DNA of 26,845 bases from an uncultured Bacteroides sp. (GTDB taxonomy: Bacteria > Bacteroidota > Bacteroidia > Bacteroidales > Bacteroidaceae), in NCBI GenBank assembly GCA_900542985.1, contig UQPQ01000040.1:1-26845 (forward strand), given 5' to 3'. The notes under the pieces are model-generated. The model did no database searches. It had not been told where the DNA came from and worked only from the letters and a program-made list of their open reading frames with translations. Below, piece by piece: positions 8,653 through 16,123 of the stretch (position 1 is its first letter; the number at the start of each line of letters is the position of its first letter). The position numbers and the translations under genes were made by a program.

Positions 8653-9219
8653 ATGATTTTCTTACAACTGTTTTATACATTCTTTAAAATAGGCCTGTTC
8701 GGATTCGGTGGAGGATACGCCATGCTTTCCATGATTCAGGGAGAAGTGGTAACCCGTTACGAATGGCTTTCTACTTCCGAGTTTACAGACATCATAGCCA
8801 TCAGTCAGATGACTCCCGGTCCTATCGGTATCAATTCGGCCACTTATGTAGGATATAGTGCAGTAGTCAATGCCGGTTATTCGCACGCCATAGGAGTATT
8901 AGGCTCCGTGTTGGCCACCTGTGCAGTAGTACTCCCCTCTTTTATTTTAATGATAACTATCAGCAAATTCTTTTTAAAATACCAAAAACATCCGATTATC
9001 GCTTCTGTCTTCAGCGGACTTCGTCCTGGTGTAGTCGGATTGCTGGCTGCAGCCGCTCTTGTATTAATGAATGGTGAGAACTTCGGAACAGATACCAGAC
9101 AAATTATAATCAGTTGCATTTTATTTGCAGGAGCATTTTTAGCCTCCTACCGCTACAAGGTCAACCCCATTTTACTCATTGTAATCTGTGGTGCTGCAGG
9201 TTATTTCATATTCAATTAA
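8653..9219 (+). CDS. Chromate-family (CHR) transporter, half-size subunit 2
   Basis: The second single-domain CHR membrane protein, 188 residues, probably forming a heterodimer with the preceding product. The N-terminal signature reads FKIGLFGFGGGYAMLSMIQ, and SQMTPGPIGINSATYVGY is closer to the family consensus than the matching segment of subunit 1. It contains several predicted membrane helices. It begins one base after the stop of subunit 1. The lipoprotein gene of the ABC importer follows after 18 bases with no promoter visible between them. Transport of chromate itself is a family label, not something the sequence shows. Confidence 0.88.
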   Translation: MIFLQLFYTFFKIGLFGFGGGYAMLSMIQGEVVTRYEWLSTSEFTDIIAISQMTPGPIGINSATYVGYSAVVNAGYSHAIGVLGSVLATCAVVLPSFILMITISKFFLKYQKHPIIASVFSGLRPGVVGLLAAAALVLMNGENFGTDTRQIIISCILFAGAFLASYRYKVNPILLIVICGAAGYFIFN

Positions 9220-9237
9220 TTCAAGCCATTTATAACC

Positions 9238-10371
9238 ATGAAACATACAATTTTTCCCCTTTACCTGATTTTATGTCTTCTACTTTCTGCCTGCGGAGCT
9301 CGGAAACAATCCAGTTCTCCGAAATCAGAAGGAGATACTCTGACACTGAAATATGCCAAAAACCTATGTATCGTCAAGTACAACGACTATACCCTTGCCA
9401 CTCTTCGGAATCCGTGGGATACAACTAAAGTCTTACGCACTTACATTCTGACTGATAAGTCGAAACCTCAGCCTAGTTCACTCCCTCAAGGTACCCTTGT
9501 ACAAGTTCCACTCTCACGTTCCCTCGTCTATTCTTCTGTTCATTGCAGCCTGTTAGACGAACTGGAAGCCGTCAATCAGATAAAAGGTGTATGCGATCTT
9601 TCCTATATAAGTATACCCTCTATCCAAGAAGGCTGCCGAAGCGGGAAAATCACCGATGCAGGAAACAGTATGAGTCCGGATATCGAAAAGATTATCGACA
9701 TGCATCCGGATGCCATCCTTCTTTCCCCTTACGAAAACAGCAACGGATACGGACGGATAGAAAAACTGAATATACCTATCATCGAATGTGCCGACTACAT
9801 GGAAACATCACCACTGGGGCGGGCAGAATGGATGCGCTTTTTCGGCCTTCTTTACGGATGTGAGCACAAAACCGATTCGTTATTTGCTCAAGTAGAAAAA
9901 GAATATTCCGATATAAAATCAAAGACTTCCTCCTTATCAGAACGTCCTTCCGTATTCAGCGAACTGAAAATCGGTTCTACATGGTATGTAGCAGGAGGCA
10001 ACAGTACAACCAGCCGGTTCTTTGCTGATGCCGGTGCACGCTATGTTTTCTCCCAACTGCCACAAAGCGGATCGGTAGCTTTGTCGGCTGAAGTCGTTCT
10101 TGACAAGGCACAAGATGCTGATTTCTGGCTCATCAAATACAATCAGGATAAAGACAAGACCTATACAGAGCTAAAAAAAGAAGATGTATTATATGCACAA
10201 TTCGAAGCCTTTAAAAACCGTCAGATTTACGGATGCAACACCCACTACATCCGTTTCTACGAAGAATCTCCTTTTCATCCGGAATATCTGTTGAAAGACT
10301 TCGTAAAAATCTTCCATCCAGAATTATTGCCAGACTACCAGTCACGCTATTTCCACTCACTCAACGAATAG
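9238..10371 (+). CDS. Periplasmic substrate-binding lipoprotein of a metal-chelate ABC importer
   Basis: A lipoprotein of 377 residues in the FepB/BtuF class of binding proteins that capture siderophores, heme or cobalamin and deliver them to an inner-membrane permease. A lipobox LLLSAC places the lipidated cysteine at C19. The two-lobe class is indicated by LLDELEAVNQIKGVC (first lobe) and MSPDIEKIIDMHPDAILLS (a typical helix and strand before the inter-lobe helix). The C-terminal lobe contains STWYVAGGNSTTSRFFADAG. Permease and ATPase genes follow after 4 bases. No cobalamin riboswitch fits into the 18 bases upstream, which gives no support for a vitamin B12 role; heme or a ferric chelate is equally possible. 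Confidence 0.85.
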   Translation: MKHTIFPLYLILCLLLSACGARKQSSSPKSEGDTLTLKYAKNLCIVKYNDYTLATLRNPWDTTKVLRTYILTDKSKPQPSSLPQGTLVQVPLSRSLVYSSVHCSLLDELEAVNQIKGVCDLSYISIPSIQEGCRSGKITDAGNSMSPDIEKIIDMHPDAILLSPYENSNGYGRIEKLNIPIIECADYMETSPLGRAEWMRFFGLLYGCEHKTDSLFAQVEKEYSDIKSKTSSLSERPSVFSELKIGSTWYVAGGNSTTSRFFADAGARYVFSQLPQSGSVALSAEVVLDKAQDADFWLIKYNQDKDKTYTELKKEDVLYAQFEAFKNRQIYGCNTHYIRFYEESPFHPEYLLKDFVKIFHPELLPDYQSRYFHSLNE

Positions 10372-10375
10372 ACCT

Positions 10376-11422
10376 ATGAACGTATACCCCTTAAACCATA
10401 AAGGATATACTTACGGCATCGCATTGTCTGTCGTGATTGTATTGCTACTTTTTGCCAATTTAATATTCGGTTCTGTCGACATTCCCTTCAGCGAGGTACT
10501 ACGAATCCTGTCGGGAGAAACCTCAGAGAAAGCCAGTTGGAATTTTATCATTTGGGAGTCCCGCTTTCCACAAAGCATTACCGCCCTACTTTGCGGAGCC
10601 GCTCTTTCCGCCTCAGGCCTAATGCTACAGACAGTCTTCAATAACCCTCTGGCAGACTCATCCATCTTAGGAATCAGTTCCGGGTCCAGCCTTGGTGTAG
10701 CCTTGATTATGCTCACCGGAGGAGGAAGCATTACTGCCGGCACCTTTGCTTTGTCCGGATTTCTATCTGTCATAGCCAGTGCCTTTATCGGAGCCATTGT
10801 CATCATGGCACTTATTATCTTCCTGTCTACTCTCATCAAAAACAATATCATGTTACTCATCACCGGTATCATGATTGGATACGTCACCTCTTCTGTTATC
10901 TCGCTACTGAACTTTTTCTCTACAGCCGAAGGTATCCAGTCTTTCGTCATCTGGGGATTAGGAAATTTCGGTGGCGTTTCTTCAGAAATTCTTCCTTATT
11001 TCACACTCTGCATAGTGGCAGGACTTCTCATTGCCATTCTGCTTATCAAGCCCCTCAATGCCCTGCTTTTGGGTACACGGTACGCAGAAAACCTAGGTAT
11101 CAATATCCGCCGCATCCGTAGTCTGCTGCTCATTGCTACCGGTTTGCTGACAGCGACTACCACAGCTTTTTGCGGGCCCATCTCTTTCATCGGACTGGCG
11201 GTTCCCCATATCACCCGGCTGATGCTCGGCACTTCCAACCACAATTCACTGATGCCCGTCACCCTGCTTACAGGTAGTGCCATTGCCCTGCTCTGCAATC
11301 TTATCTGCATCCTGCCCGGAGATGCCGGCATCATTCCCCTCAATGCAGTAACTCCCATTCTCGGAGCACCTGTCATTATCTATGTCATTATTAACCAACG
11401 GAAGATTCAATACTTTAACTAA
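10376..11422 (+). CDS. ABC importer permease of the FecCD/BtuC family
   Basis: An inner-membrane permease of 348 residues with about ten hydrophobic segments. Family motifs include ESRFPQSITALLCGAALSAS near residue 60, NPLADSSILGISSGSSLG near 95, and GPISFIGLAVPHITRL near 270, the region that docks the ATPase. These permeases work as homodimers that move iron-chelate, heme or cobalamin from the periplasm to the cytoplasm. The start codon follows the lipoprotein stop by 4 bases, and the stop TAA overlaps the ATG of the ATPase gene as TAATG, indicating coupled translation. Confidence 0.93.
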   Translation: MNVYPLNHKGYTYGIALSVVIVLLLFANLIFGSVDIPFSEVLRILSGETSEKASWNFIIWESRFPQSITALLCGAALSASGLMLQTVFNNPLADSSILGISSGSSLGVALIMLTGGGSITAGTFALSGFLSVIASAFIGAIVIMALIIFLSTLIKNNIMLLITGIMIGYVTSSVISLLNFFSTAEGIQSFVIWGLGNFGGVSSEILPYFTLCIVAGLLIAILLIKPLNALLLGTRYAENLGINIRRIRSLLLIATGLLTATTTAFCGPISFIGLAVPHITRLMLGTSNHNSLMPVTLLTGSAIALLCNLICILPGDAGIIPLNAVTPILGAPVIIYVIINQRKIQYFN

Positions 11423-12438
11423 TGAAGCAAACAGAGATTGTCATCGAAGGAAAAGATGTAAGTATCGGATATCGACACGGAAAACAAGAGCAAACAATAC
11501 ATAGCCGACTGAATTTCCAGCTTCGGCAAGGTGAGCTGACTTGTCTTTTAGGAGCCAATGGAGCCGGAAAGTCGACCTTACTCCGTACGCTTGCTGCCGC
11601 ACAGCCGGCTTTATCGGGACATCTTCATCTCTTGGGAAAACCTCTATCCGAATATAGCGAGCGAGAACGTTCGCGCACCATCGGTGTAGTGCTGACAGAC
11701 AAGACACAAGCCGGAGGACTTACAGTATACGAACTGGTTGCCTTAGGACGCCAACCTCATACCGGTTTCTTCGGAAGATTGCGTCAGGAAGATAAGGAGT
11801 TGGTTCATCATGCGCTTCATGCTGTAGGAATAGCCCACAAGGCACAATGCTATACAGCCGAACTCTCGGACGGAGAACGACAGAAAGTCATGATTGCCAA
11901 AGCATTGGTACAGGAATGTCCACTGATCCTACTCGATGAACCAACTGCTTTCCTCGATGTGGTCAGCCGCATTGAGATTATGACTCTGCTTCATCGTCTA
12001 GCTTCGGAAGAAAAAAAAGCCATCCTTCTCTCTACCCACGACATTGAGCAGGCTCTTGTTTTATCCGACCGCCTGTGGTTGTTGACACGCGAAGAAGGCT
12101 TACAGTGCGGAGTAACTGAAGATTTGATTTTACATAATCGGATGGATAGTCTTTTCCCCCACGAAGACATCCGTTTCGACCTGATGCACGGTATCTACTC
12201 TCCTACAGTGAAAGGAGAAAAAAGAATCTACCTTAAGGCTGAAAACGAAACCTTACGCCACTGGACAGAAAATGCGCTGAACCGCAATGGTTATCTTTGT
12301 ATGCCGCAAACGGAAGAAAAAACCTTTCCGGCTTTGGAAATCCATTCTCCATACGATATCAAGTATACAGACGTAAATCACACCACCTGTCAGTTTCAGT
12401 CTTTTGAGGAACTACTGAAGGAAATTGCCTGCCGCTAA
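11422..12438 (+). CDS. ABC importer ATPase (FecE/BtuD type) with extra C-terminal domain
   Basis: The cytoplasmic ATPase that drives the preceding permease. The Walker A motif GANGAGKST lies at 44-52; the signature reads LSDGERQK, with Asp in place of the first Gly of LSGGE; Walker B is LILLDEPTAFLD; and the switch histidine lies in STHDIE. A normal FecE-type ATPase ends near 250-260 residues. This protein has 338, with roughly 85 extra residues after the nucleotide-binding domain, starting around DIRFDLMHGIYSP. I do not recognise the extension. It is the last gene of the operon; a non-coding region with a repeat array follows. Confidence 0.92.
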   Translation: MKQTEIVIEGKDVSIGYRHGKQEQTIHSRLNFQLRQGELTCLLGANGAGKSTLLRTLAAAQPALSGHLHLLGKPLSEYSERERSRTIGVVLTDKTQAGGLTVYELVALGRQPHTGFFGRLRQEDKELVHHALHAVGIAHKAQCYTAELSDGERQKVMIAKALVQECPLILLDEPTAFLDVVSRIEIMTLLHRLASEEKKAILLSTHDIEQALVLSDRLWLLTREEGLQCGVTEDLILHNRMDSLFPHEDIRFDLMHGIYSPTVKGEKRIYLKAENETLRHWTENALNRNGYLCMPQTEEKTFPALEIHSPYDIKYTDVNHTTCQFQSFEELLKEIACR

Positions 12439-12753
12439 AATTCAGTGAGACTTGTTCCTTTATCAGTTTACCTCAGGAAGAAAAAAGGAAACCATCCGAT
12501 GACAGAAAATACTCCTCATGCAGTACTTACAAGTGAGTAGTGTACTCATCACTTGAAAAAAGTCCAGTACTCACAAGGAAAAACTCCAGTACTCACTTGT
12601 AAGTAGTGGCGGTACTACAAAAGCCATTTCCGGAAAACTCCTATATGGCCTGTAGTTGTTCCTAACAGAAGAGATACACACCTGCATTGAACAAGACTCA
12701 AGTTTCATTTGTTAACACAAAAAGTAATTCTACCTAAACACAAATAATTGATT
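12439..12753. other. Non-coding region between ABC importer and antiporter
   Basis: No gene or RNA is visible. The main content is the dyad repeat array at 12521-12608 with a decayed fifth unit to 12630. GTAGT/ACTAC (12603-12607 and 12614-12618) could form a small extra hairpin. A weak promoter candidate for the antiporter is TTTG at 12708-12711 plus TACCTAAA at 12731-12738, with a 19-base spacer; only the spacing and the TA are good. No clear terminator for the ABC operon is seen unless the array itself acts as one. Confidence 0.55.
12521..12608. repeat. Array 2: four 22-bp dyad units with AC-WW-GT-like centres
   Basis: Four contiguous 22-base units have centres at 12531.5, 12553.5, 12575.5 and 12597.5. 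Left arms read CAGTACTTAC, TACTCATCAC, CAGTACTCAC and CAGTACTCAC; the central pairs are AA, TT, AA and TT. Right arms read GTGAGTAGTG, GAAAAAAGTC, GGAAAAACTC and GTAAGTAGTG. Units 1 and 4 are near-palindromes, and over 15 bases (12525-12539 and 12590-12604) they are exact reverse complements of each other. Units 2 and 3 keep only the left arm. A fifth, decayed unit (GCGGTACTAC, AA, then no right arm) lies in register at 12609-12630. The period and centre are the same as in array 1 at 75-162, but the arms are different. Confidence 0.75.
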
Positions 12754-14214
12754 ATGATTACAGCAGAAAACATTTTACTTATCGGATCGATTCTTATCTT
12801 TTGCAGTATCCTTATCAGCAAAACAGGGTACCGCTTCGGGATTCCTACCTTGTTATTATTCCTGCTCGTCGGTATGCTTTTCGGAAGCGACGGACTGGGC
12901 ATCCAGTTCAACAGTGCTTCTGATGCACAGTTTGTAGGGATGGTAGCCTTGAGCATCATCCTGTTTACAGGAGGAATGGATACCAAACTGCAAGAAGTGC
13001 GTCCGGTAATGGTACAAGGTATTCTGCTTTCTACCGTAGGCGTTCTGCTTACCACCCTGCTTACCGGTACATTCATTTTCTATATATCCGAATGGAACAG
13101 AACCAACATTGAGCTGACCTTTATGGTTTCTCTGCTGTTGGCAGCTACCATGTCGTCGACCGACTCGGCTTCCGTATTCAATCTGCTCCGTTCCCAGCGA
13201 ATGAACTTAAAGGAAAATCTCCGTCCTATGCTGGAACTGGAGAGCGGAAGTAACGACCCTATGGCCTATATGCTTACCATCGTACTGATAGAAGTTATCA
13301 GTAGCGGTAGCGAGCTTAGCGCCTGGCACATCGGACAAGGCCTGTTTACACAGTTTGTATTTGGAGGAATTATAGGCTATGCATTCGGGCGGTTTGCCAT
13401 CTGGATGATTAATAAGATCAACCTTTCCAACAGCTCTCTGTATCCCATCCTGCTGTTAAGCCTCATCTTCATAACCTTTACTCTGACCGACTTTGTAAAG
13501 GGAAACGGTTATCTGGCTGTATACATCTTGGGAGTAGTAGTAGGAAATGCCAAACTTGCCTTCCGTAAAGACATAAATACCTTTATGGACGGACTGACAT
13601 GGCTTTTCCAGATAATCATGTTCCTTACCTTAGGATTACTGGTCAACCCACACGAGTTACTCGATGTTGCCGGTGTTGCCTTGCTTATCGGACTCTTTAT
13701 GATTGTGATAGCCCGTCCGGTCAGTATCTTTGCGTGTCTTCTTCCCTTCCGCCACATCAGTCACAAAGCCCGTCTGTTTGTATCGTGGGTAGGATTGCGA
13801 GGTGCTGTTCCCATTATCTTTGCCACTTATCCGGTCATCGCTCAGATACCCGGCTCCAACCAGTTGTTCAACATTGTATTTTTCATCACTCTGTTGTCGC
13901 TGGTTCTGCAAGGTATGACTATAGCCAAAGTAGCCAAATGGCTGAAGCTTGATCTTCCGCAAGAAAAAGAAGGAAATGATTTCGGTATTGAACTGCCCGA
14001 TGAAATCGATTCTCAGCTGCACGAAATAATACTGACCCCCGAATTGCTGAAATCCGGCAACCGTCTGGCCGATATGCATATTCCGCAAGGTACATTGGTC
14101 ATGCTCATCAAACGAGGCAATGAGTTTCTGATTCCTAACGGACAAGCCGAACTGCATGCCGGCGACAAACTGCTTATCATATCGGAAAACAAGAGCGTTC
14201 CACAGGCTCAATAA
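12754..14214 (+). CDS. Cation/proton antiporter, CPA1 family with C-terminal TrkA_C domain (NhaP2/CvrA type)
   Basis: An inner-membrane antiporter of 486 residues that exchanges K+ or Na+ for protons; the ion cannot be told from sequence. It has about 12 hydrophobic segments. The conserved core includes STDSASVFNLL and, 35-40 residues later, LESGSNDPMAYML with the Asn-Asp pair of the ion site. The last 80 residues form a cytoplasmic TrkA_C-like ligand-binding domain (ILTPELLKSGNRLADM and GDKLLIISE), typical of the K+/H+ antiporter NhaP2 group. A TTG six bases upstream is in frame, but the ATG at 12754 (MITAENILL) fits the family better. It is monocistronic and faces the ABC-F gene across a shared hairpin. 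Confidence 0.9.
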   Translation: MITAENILLIGSILIFCSILISKTGYRFGIPTLLLFLLVGMLFGSDGLGIQFNSASDAQFVGMVALSIILFTGGMDTKLQEVRPVMVQGILLSTVGVLLTTLLTGTFIFYISEWNRTNIELTFMVSLLLAATMSSTDSASVFNLLRSQRMNLKENLRPMLELESGSNDPMAYMLTIVLIEVISSGSELSAWHIGQGLFTQFVFGGIIGYAFGRFAIWMINKINLSNSSLYPILLLSLIFITFTLTDFVKGNGYLAVYILGVVVGNAKLAFRKDINTFMDGLTWLFQIIMFLTLGLLVNPHELLDVAGVALLIGLFMIVIARPVSIFACLLPFRHISHKARLFVSWVGLRGAVPIIFATYPVIAQIPGSNQLFNIVFFITLLSLVLQGMTIAKVAKWLKLDLPQEKEGNDFGIELPDEIDSQLHEIILTPELLKSGNRLADMHIPQGTLVMLIKRGNEFLIPNGQAELHAGDKLLIISENKSVPQAQ

Positions 14215-14228
14215 ATATACCATTAAAA

Positions 14229-14271
14229 AAGTGCTTCTTCGGGTAGTAACATTCCACCCAAAGAGGCACTT
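14229..14271. terminator. Bidirectional hairpin between antiporter and ABC-F genes
   Basis: AAGTGCTTCTTCGGGT at 14229-14244 pairs with ACCCAAAGAGGCACTT at 14256-14271 (16 positions, with one G-T pair and one mismatch). Six A residues lie left of or at the start of the stem (14225-14230), giving a U-run to transcripts from the right. The right side is T-rich but has no clean T-run. It suits termination of both converging genes, better for the minus strand. Confidence 0.7.
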
Positions 14272-14340
14272 TCTATATCTATTCTTATCTCGAACCAATC
14301 TTTCGGATTATTCACCCGTCAACCGTCCGTTTTCTTTCCT

Positions 14341-15981
14341 TTATTTCTTCCGTTCCAGTTCCTGCAAACTTTCCATCTTCTTGGTTTCAAGGAACTCATA
14401 AATGCCACAAAGATGTTCTTTCACACGTTTGTTGCCAAACTCATACACCTTTGTCACCAGTCCGTCAAGGAAGTCACGGTCGTGTGATACCACAATCAGC
14501 GTTCCGTCGAAATCCATCAGTGCCTGCTTCAGAATATCCTTGGTCTTCATGTCAAGATGGTTGGTAGGCTCGTCCAAAATCAGCAAGTTGACCGGTTCCA
14601 ACAATAACTTAATCATGGCCAGACGCGTACGTTCACCTCCCGAAAGCACTTTCACTTTCTTCATGGAAGCCTCCGGACTGCCAAACATAAACGCCCCCAG
14701 CAAATCGCGTATCTTGTTGCGGATTTCTCCTTTTGCCACATCATCTATAGTCTGGAATACCGTCAGATTCTCATCCAACAGCGAAGCCTGGTTCTGCGCA
14801 AAATACCCTATCTGTACATTATGTCCCAAAGTCAGTGTACCTTCATGCTCTATCTCGTTCATGATACACTTCACCAGCGTAGACTTACCCTCACCGTTCT
14901 TTCCTACGAAAGCCACTTTATCTCCACGCTCAATGGTCAGCGTTGCATTCTGGAACACTACATGATCTCCATAACTCTTACCAACACCTTCCATAATCAC
15001 CGGATACGTTCCACTACGCGGCGAAGGAGGGAATTTCAGACGCAAAGCCGAAGTATCCTCTTCGTCCACTTCTACCAGTTCCAGTTTCTCCAGCATCTTA
15101 ACACGGCTCTGTACCTGAAGCGTCTTACTGTATGTACCTTTAAAGCGTTCGATGAAATCCTTCGTTTCCTGAATCATCTTCTGCTGTTCCTCATACTGCT
15201 TCATCTGCTGTTCGCGACGCTCTTTGCGCAATACCAGATACTGCGAATAATTCACCTTATAATCATAGATACGTCCCATTGTCACTTCGATGGTACGTGT
15301 CGTAATATTATCTACAAACTTACGGTCGTGACTGATAACCACCACTGCCTTGGCACTGTTGATAAGGAATTCTTCCAGCCAGCCGATAGACTCGATATCC
15401 AAGTGGTTGGTAGGCTCGTCCAGCAACAATACATCCGGATTCTGCAACAACAGTTTGGCCAACTCGATACGCATGCGCCATCCCCCGCTGAAATCGCTGG
15501 TCGGACGGTTGAAATCTTCGCGCACAAAACCCAATCCCAGCAATGCCTTCTCTACATCCTCTTCAAAGTGAGTCATGTCGATGGCATAAAACTTCTCGCT
15601 CATAGCCGCCACCTTTTCGATAAGCGCCATATACGAGTCGCTTTCATAGTCGGTACGCGTAGCCAATTCGTTGTTCATGCGTTCAATTTCCTCTTCCATC
15701 TCCCGCAAATGCGCGAAAGCCTGCGAAGCCTCTTCGAACACCGTACGTCCGTCTTCTGTCATCAGATGCTGTGGAAGATAAGCTATGACACAATCCTTCG
15801 GAGCCGTTACCTTTCCACGTGAAGGCTGACGCACCCCTGCCAGAATCTTCAGCAAGGTAGACTTACCTGCTCCGTTCTTTCCCATCAGGGCAATGCGGTC
15901 TTTCTCGTTGATTTGAAAACTAATGTCGCTGAATAAGGTTGTTCCGCCAAACTCGACGGTAAGTCCATCTACTGATACCAT
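14341..15981 (-). CDS. ABC-F family ATPase (ribosome-associated translation factor type)
   Basis: A soluble protein with two ABC ATPase domains and no membrane segment, 546 residues. ABC-F proteins bind the ribosomal E site and relieve stalled translation. Walker A motifs are GKNGAGKST (34-42) and GKNGEGKST (about 357-365). Signatures FSGGWRMR (about 164) and LSGGERTR (about 445) are each followed by LLLDEPTNHLD or LILDEPTNHLD. The charged linker between the domains (REQQMKQYEEQQKM onward) is the family's interdomain arm. It looks like a housekeeping Uup/YbiT-like member; nothing points to antibiotic resistance. It has its own promoter at 16016-16047. Confidence 0.93.
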   Translation of the reverse strand: MVSVDGLTVEFGGTTLFSDISFQINEKDRIALMGKNGAGKSTLLKILAGVRQPSRGKVTAPKDCVIAYLPQHLMTEDGRTVFEEASQAFAHLREMEEEIERMNNELATRTDYESDSYMALIEKVAAMSEKFYAIDMTHFEEDVEKALLGLGFVREDFNRPTSDFSGGWRMRIELAKLLLQNPDVLLLDEPTNHLDIESIGWLEEFLINSAKAVVVISHDRKFVDNITTRTIEVTMGRIYDYKVNYSQYLVLRKERREQQMKQYEEQQKMIQETKDFIERFKGTYSKTLQVQSRVKMLEKLELVEVDEEDTSALRLKFPPSPRSGTYPVIMEGVGKSYGDHVVFQNATLTIERGDKVAFVGKNGEGKSTLVKCIMNEIEHEGTLTLGHNVQIGYFAQNQASLLDENLTVFQTIDDVAKGEIRNKIRDLLGAFMFGSPEASMKKVKVLSGGERTRLAMIKLLLEPVNLLILDEPTNHLDMKTKDILKQALMDFDGTLIVVSHDRDFLDGLVTKVYEFGNKRVKEHLCGIYEFLETKKMESLQELERKK

Positions 15982-16015
15982 ATTTCTTTTTACGCTTGTT
16001 TTTAATAATGAGGTG

Positions 16016-16047
16016 CAAAGATAGCGAAAGGCGAGCGCAGAGGCAAA
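16016..16047 (-). promoter_or_regulatory. Consensus Bacteroidetes promoter of the ABC-F gene
   Basis: On the minus strand, TTTG (16047-16044), a 20-base spacer and TATCTTTG (16023-16016) match TTTG-N19-21-TAnnTTTG at every fixed position. Transcription would start near 16009, about 28 bases before the ATG. This is the best promoter match in the window. Confidence 0.75.
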
Positions 16048-16123
16048 TGGAAAACGAAGTTTTCAAGTTTGAACTATGCCGAGCCGTATCCTATCTTATG
16101 AAAAGAAAAACAATTATTTCCTA

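Noticed and set aside
9220..9237. Cobalamin riboswitch upstream of the ABC importer
   Set aside because: Only 18 bases separate the CHR gene from the lipoprotein gene, far too short for a riboswitch.
14821..15822. 333-codon open frame on the + strand inside the ABC-F gene
   Set aside because: It lies antisense to a complete, motif-rich ABC-F gene; its protein is His/Leu/Phe-rich without domains, as expected of a shadow frame.
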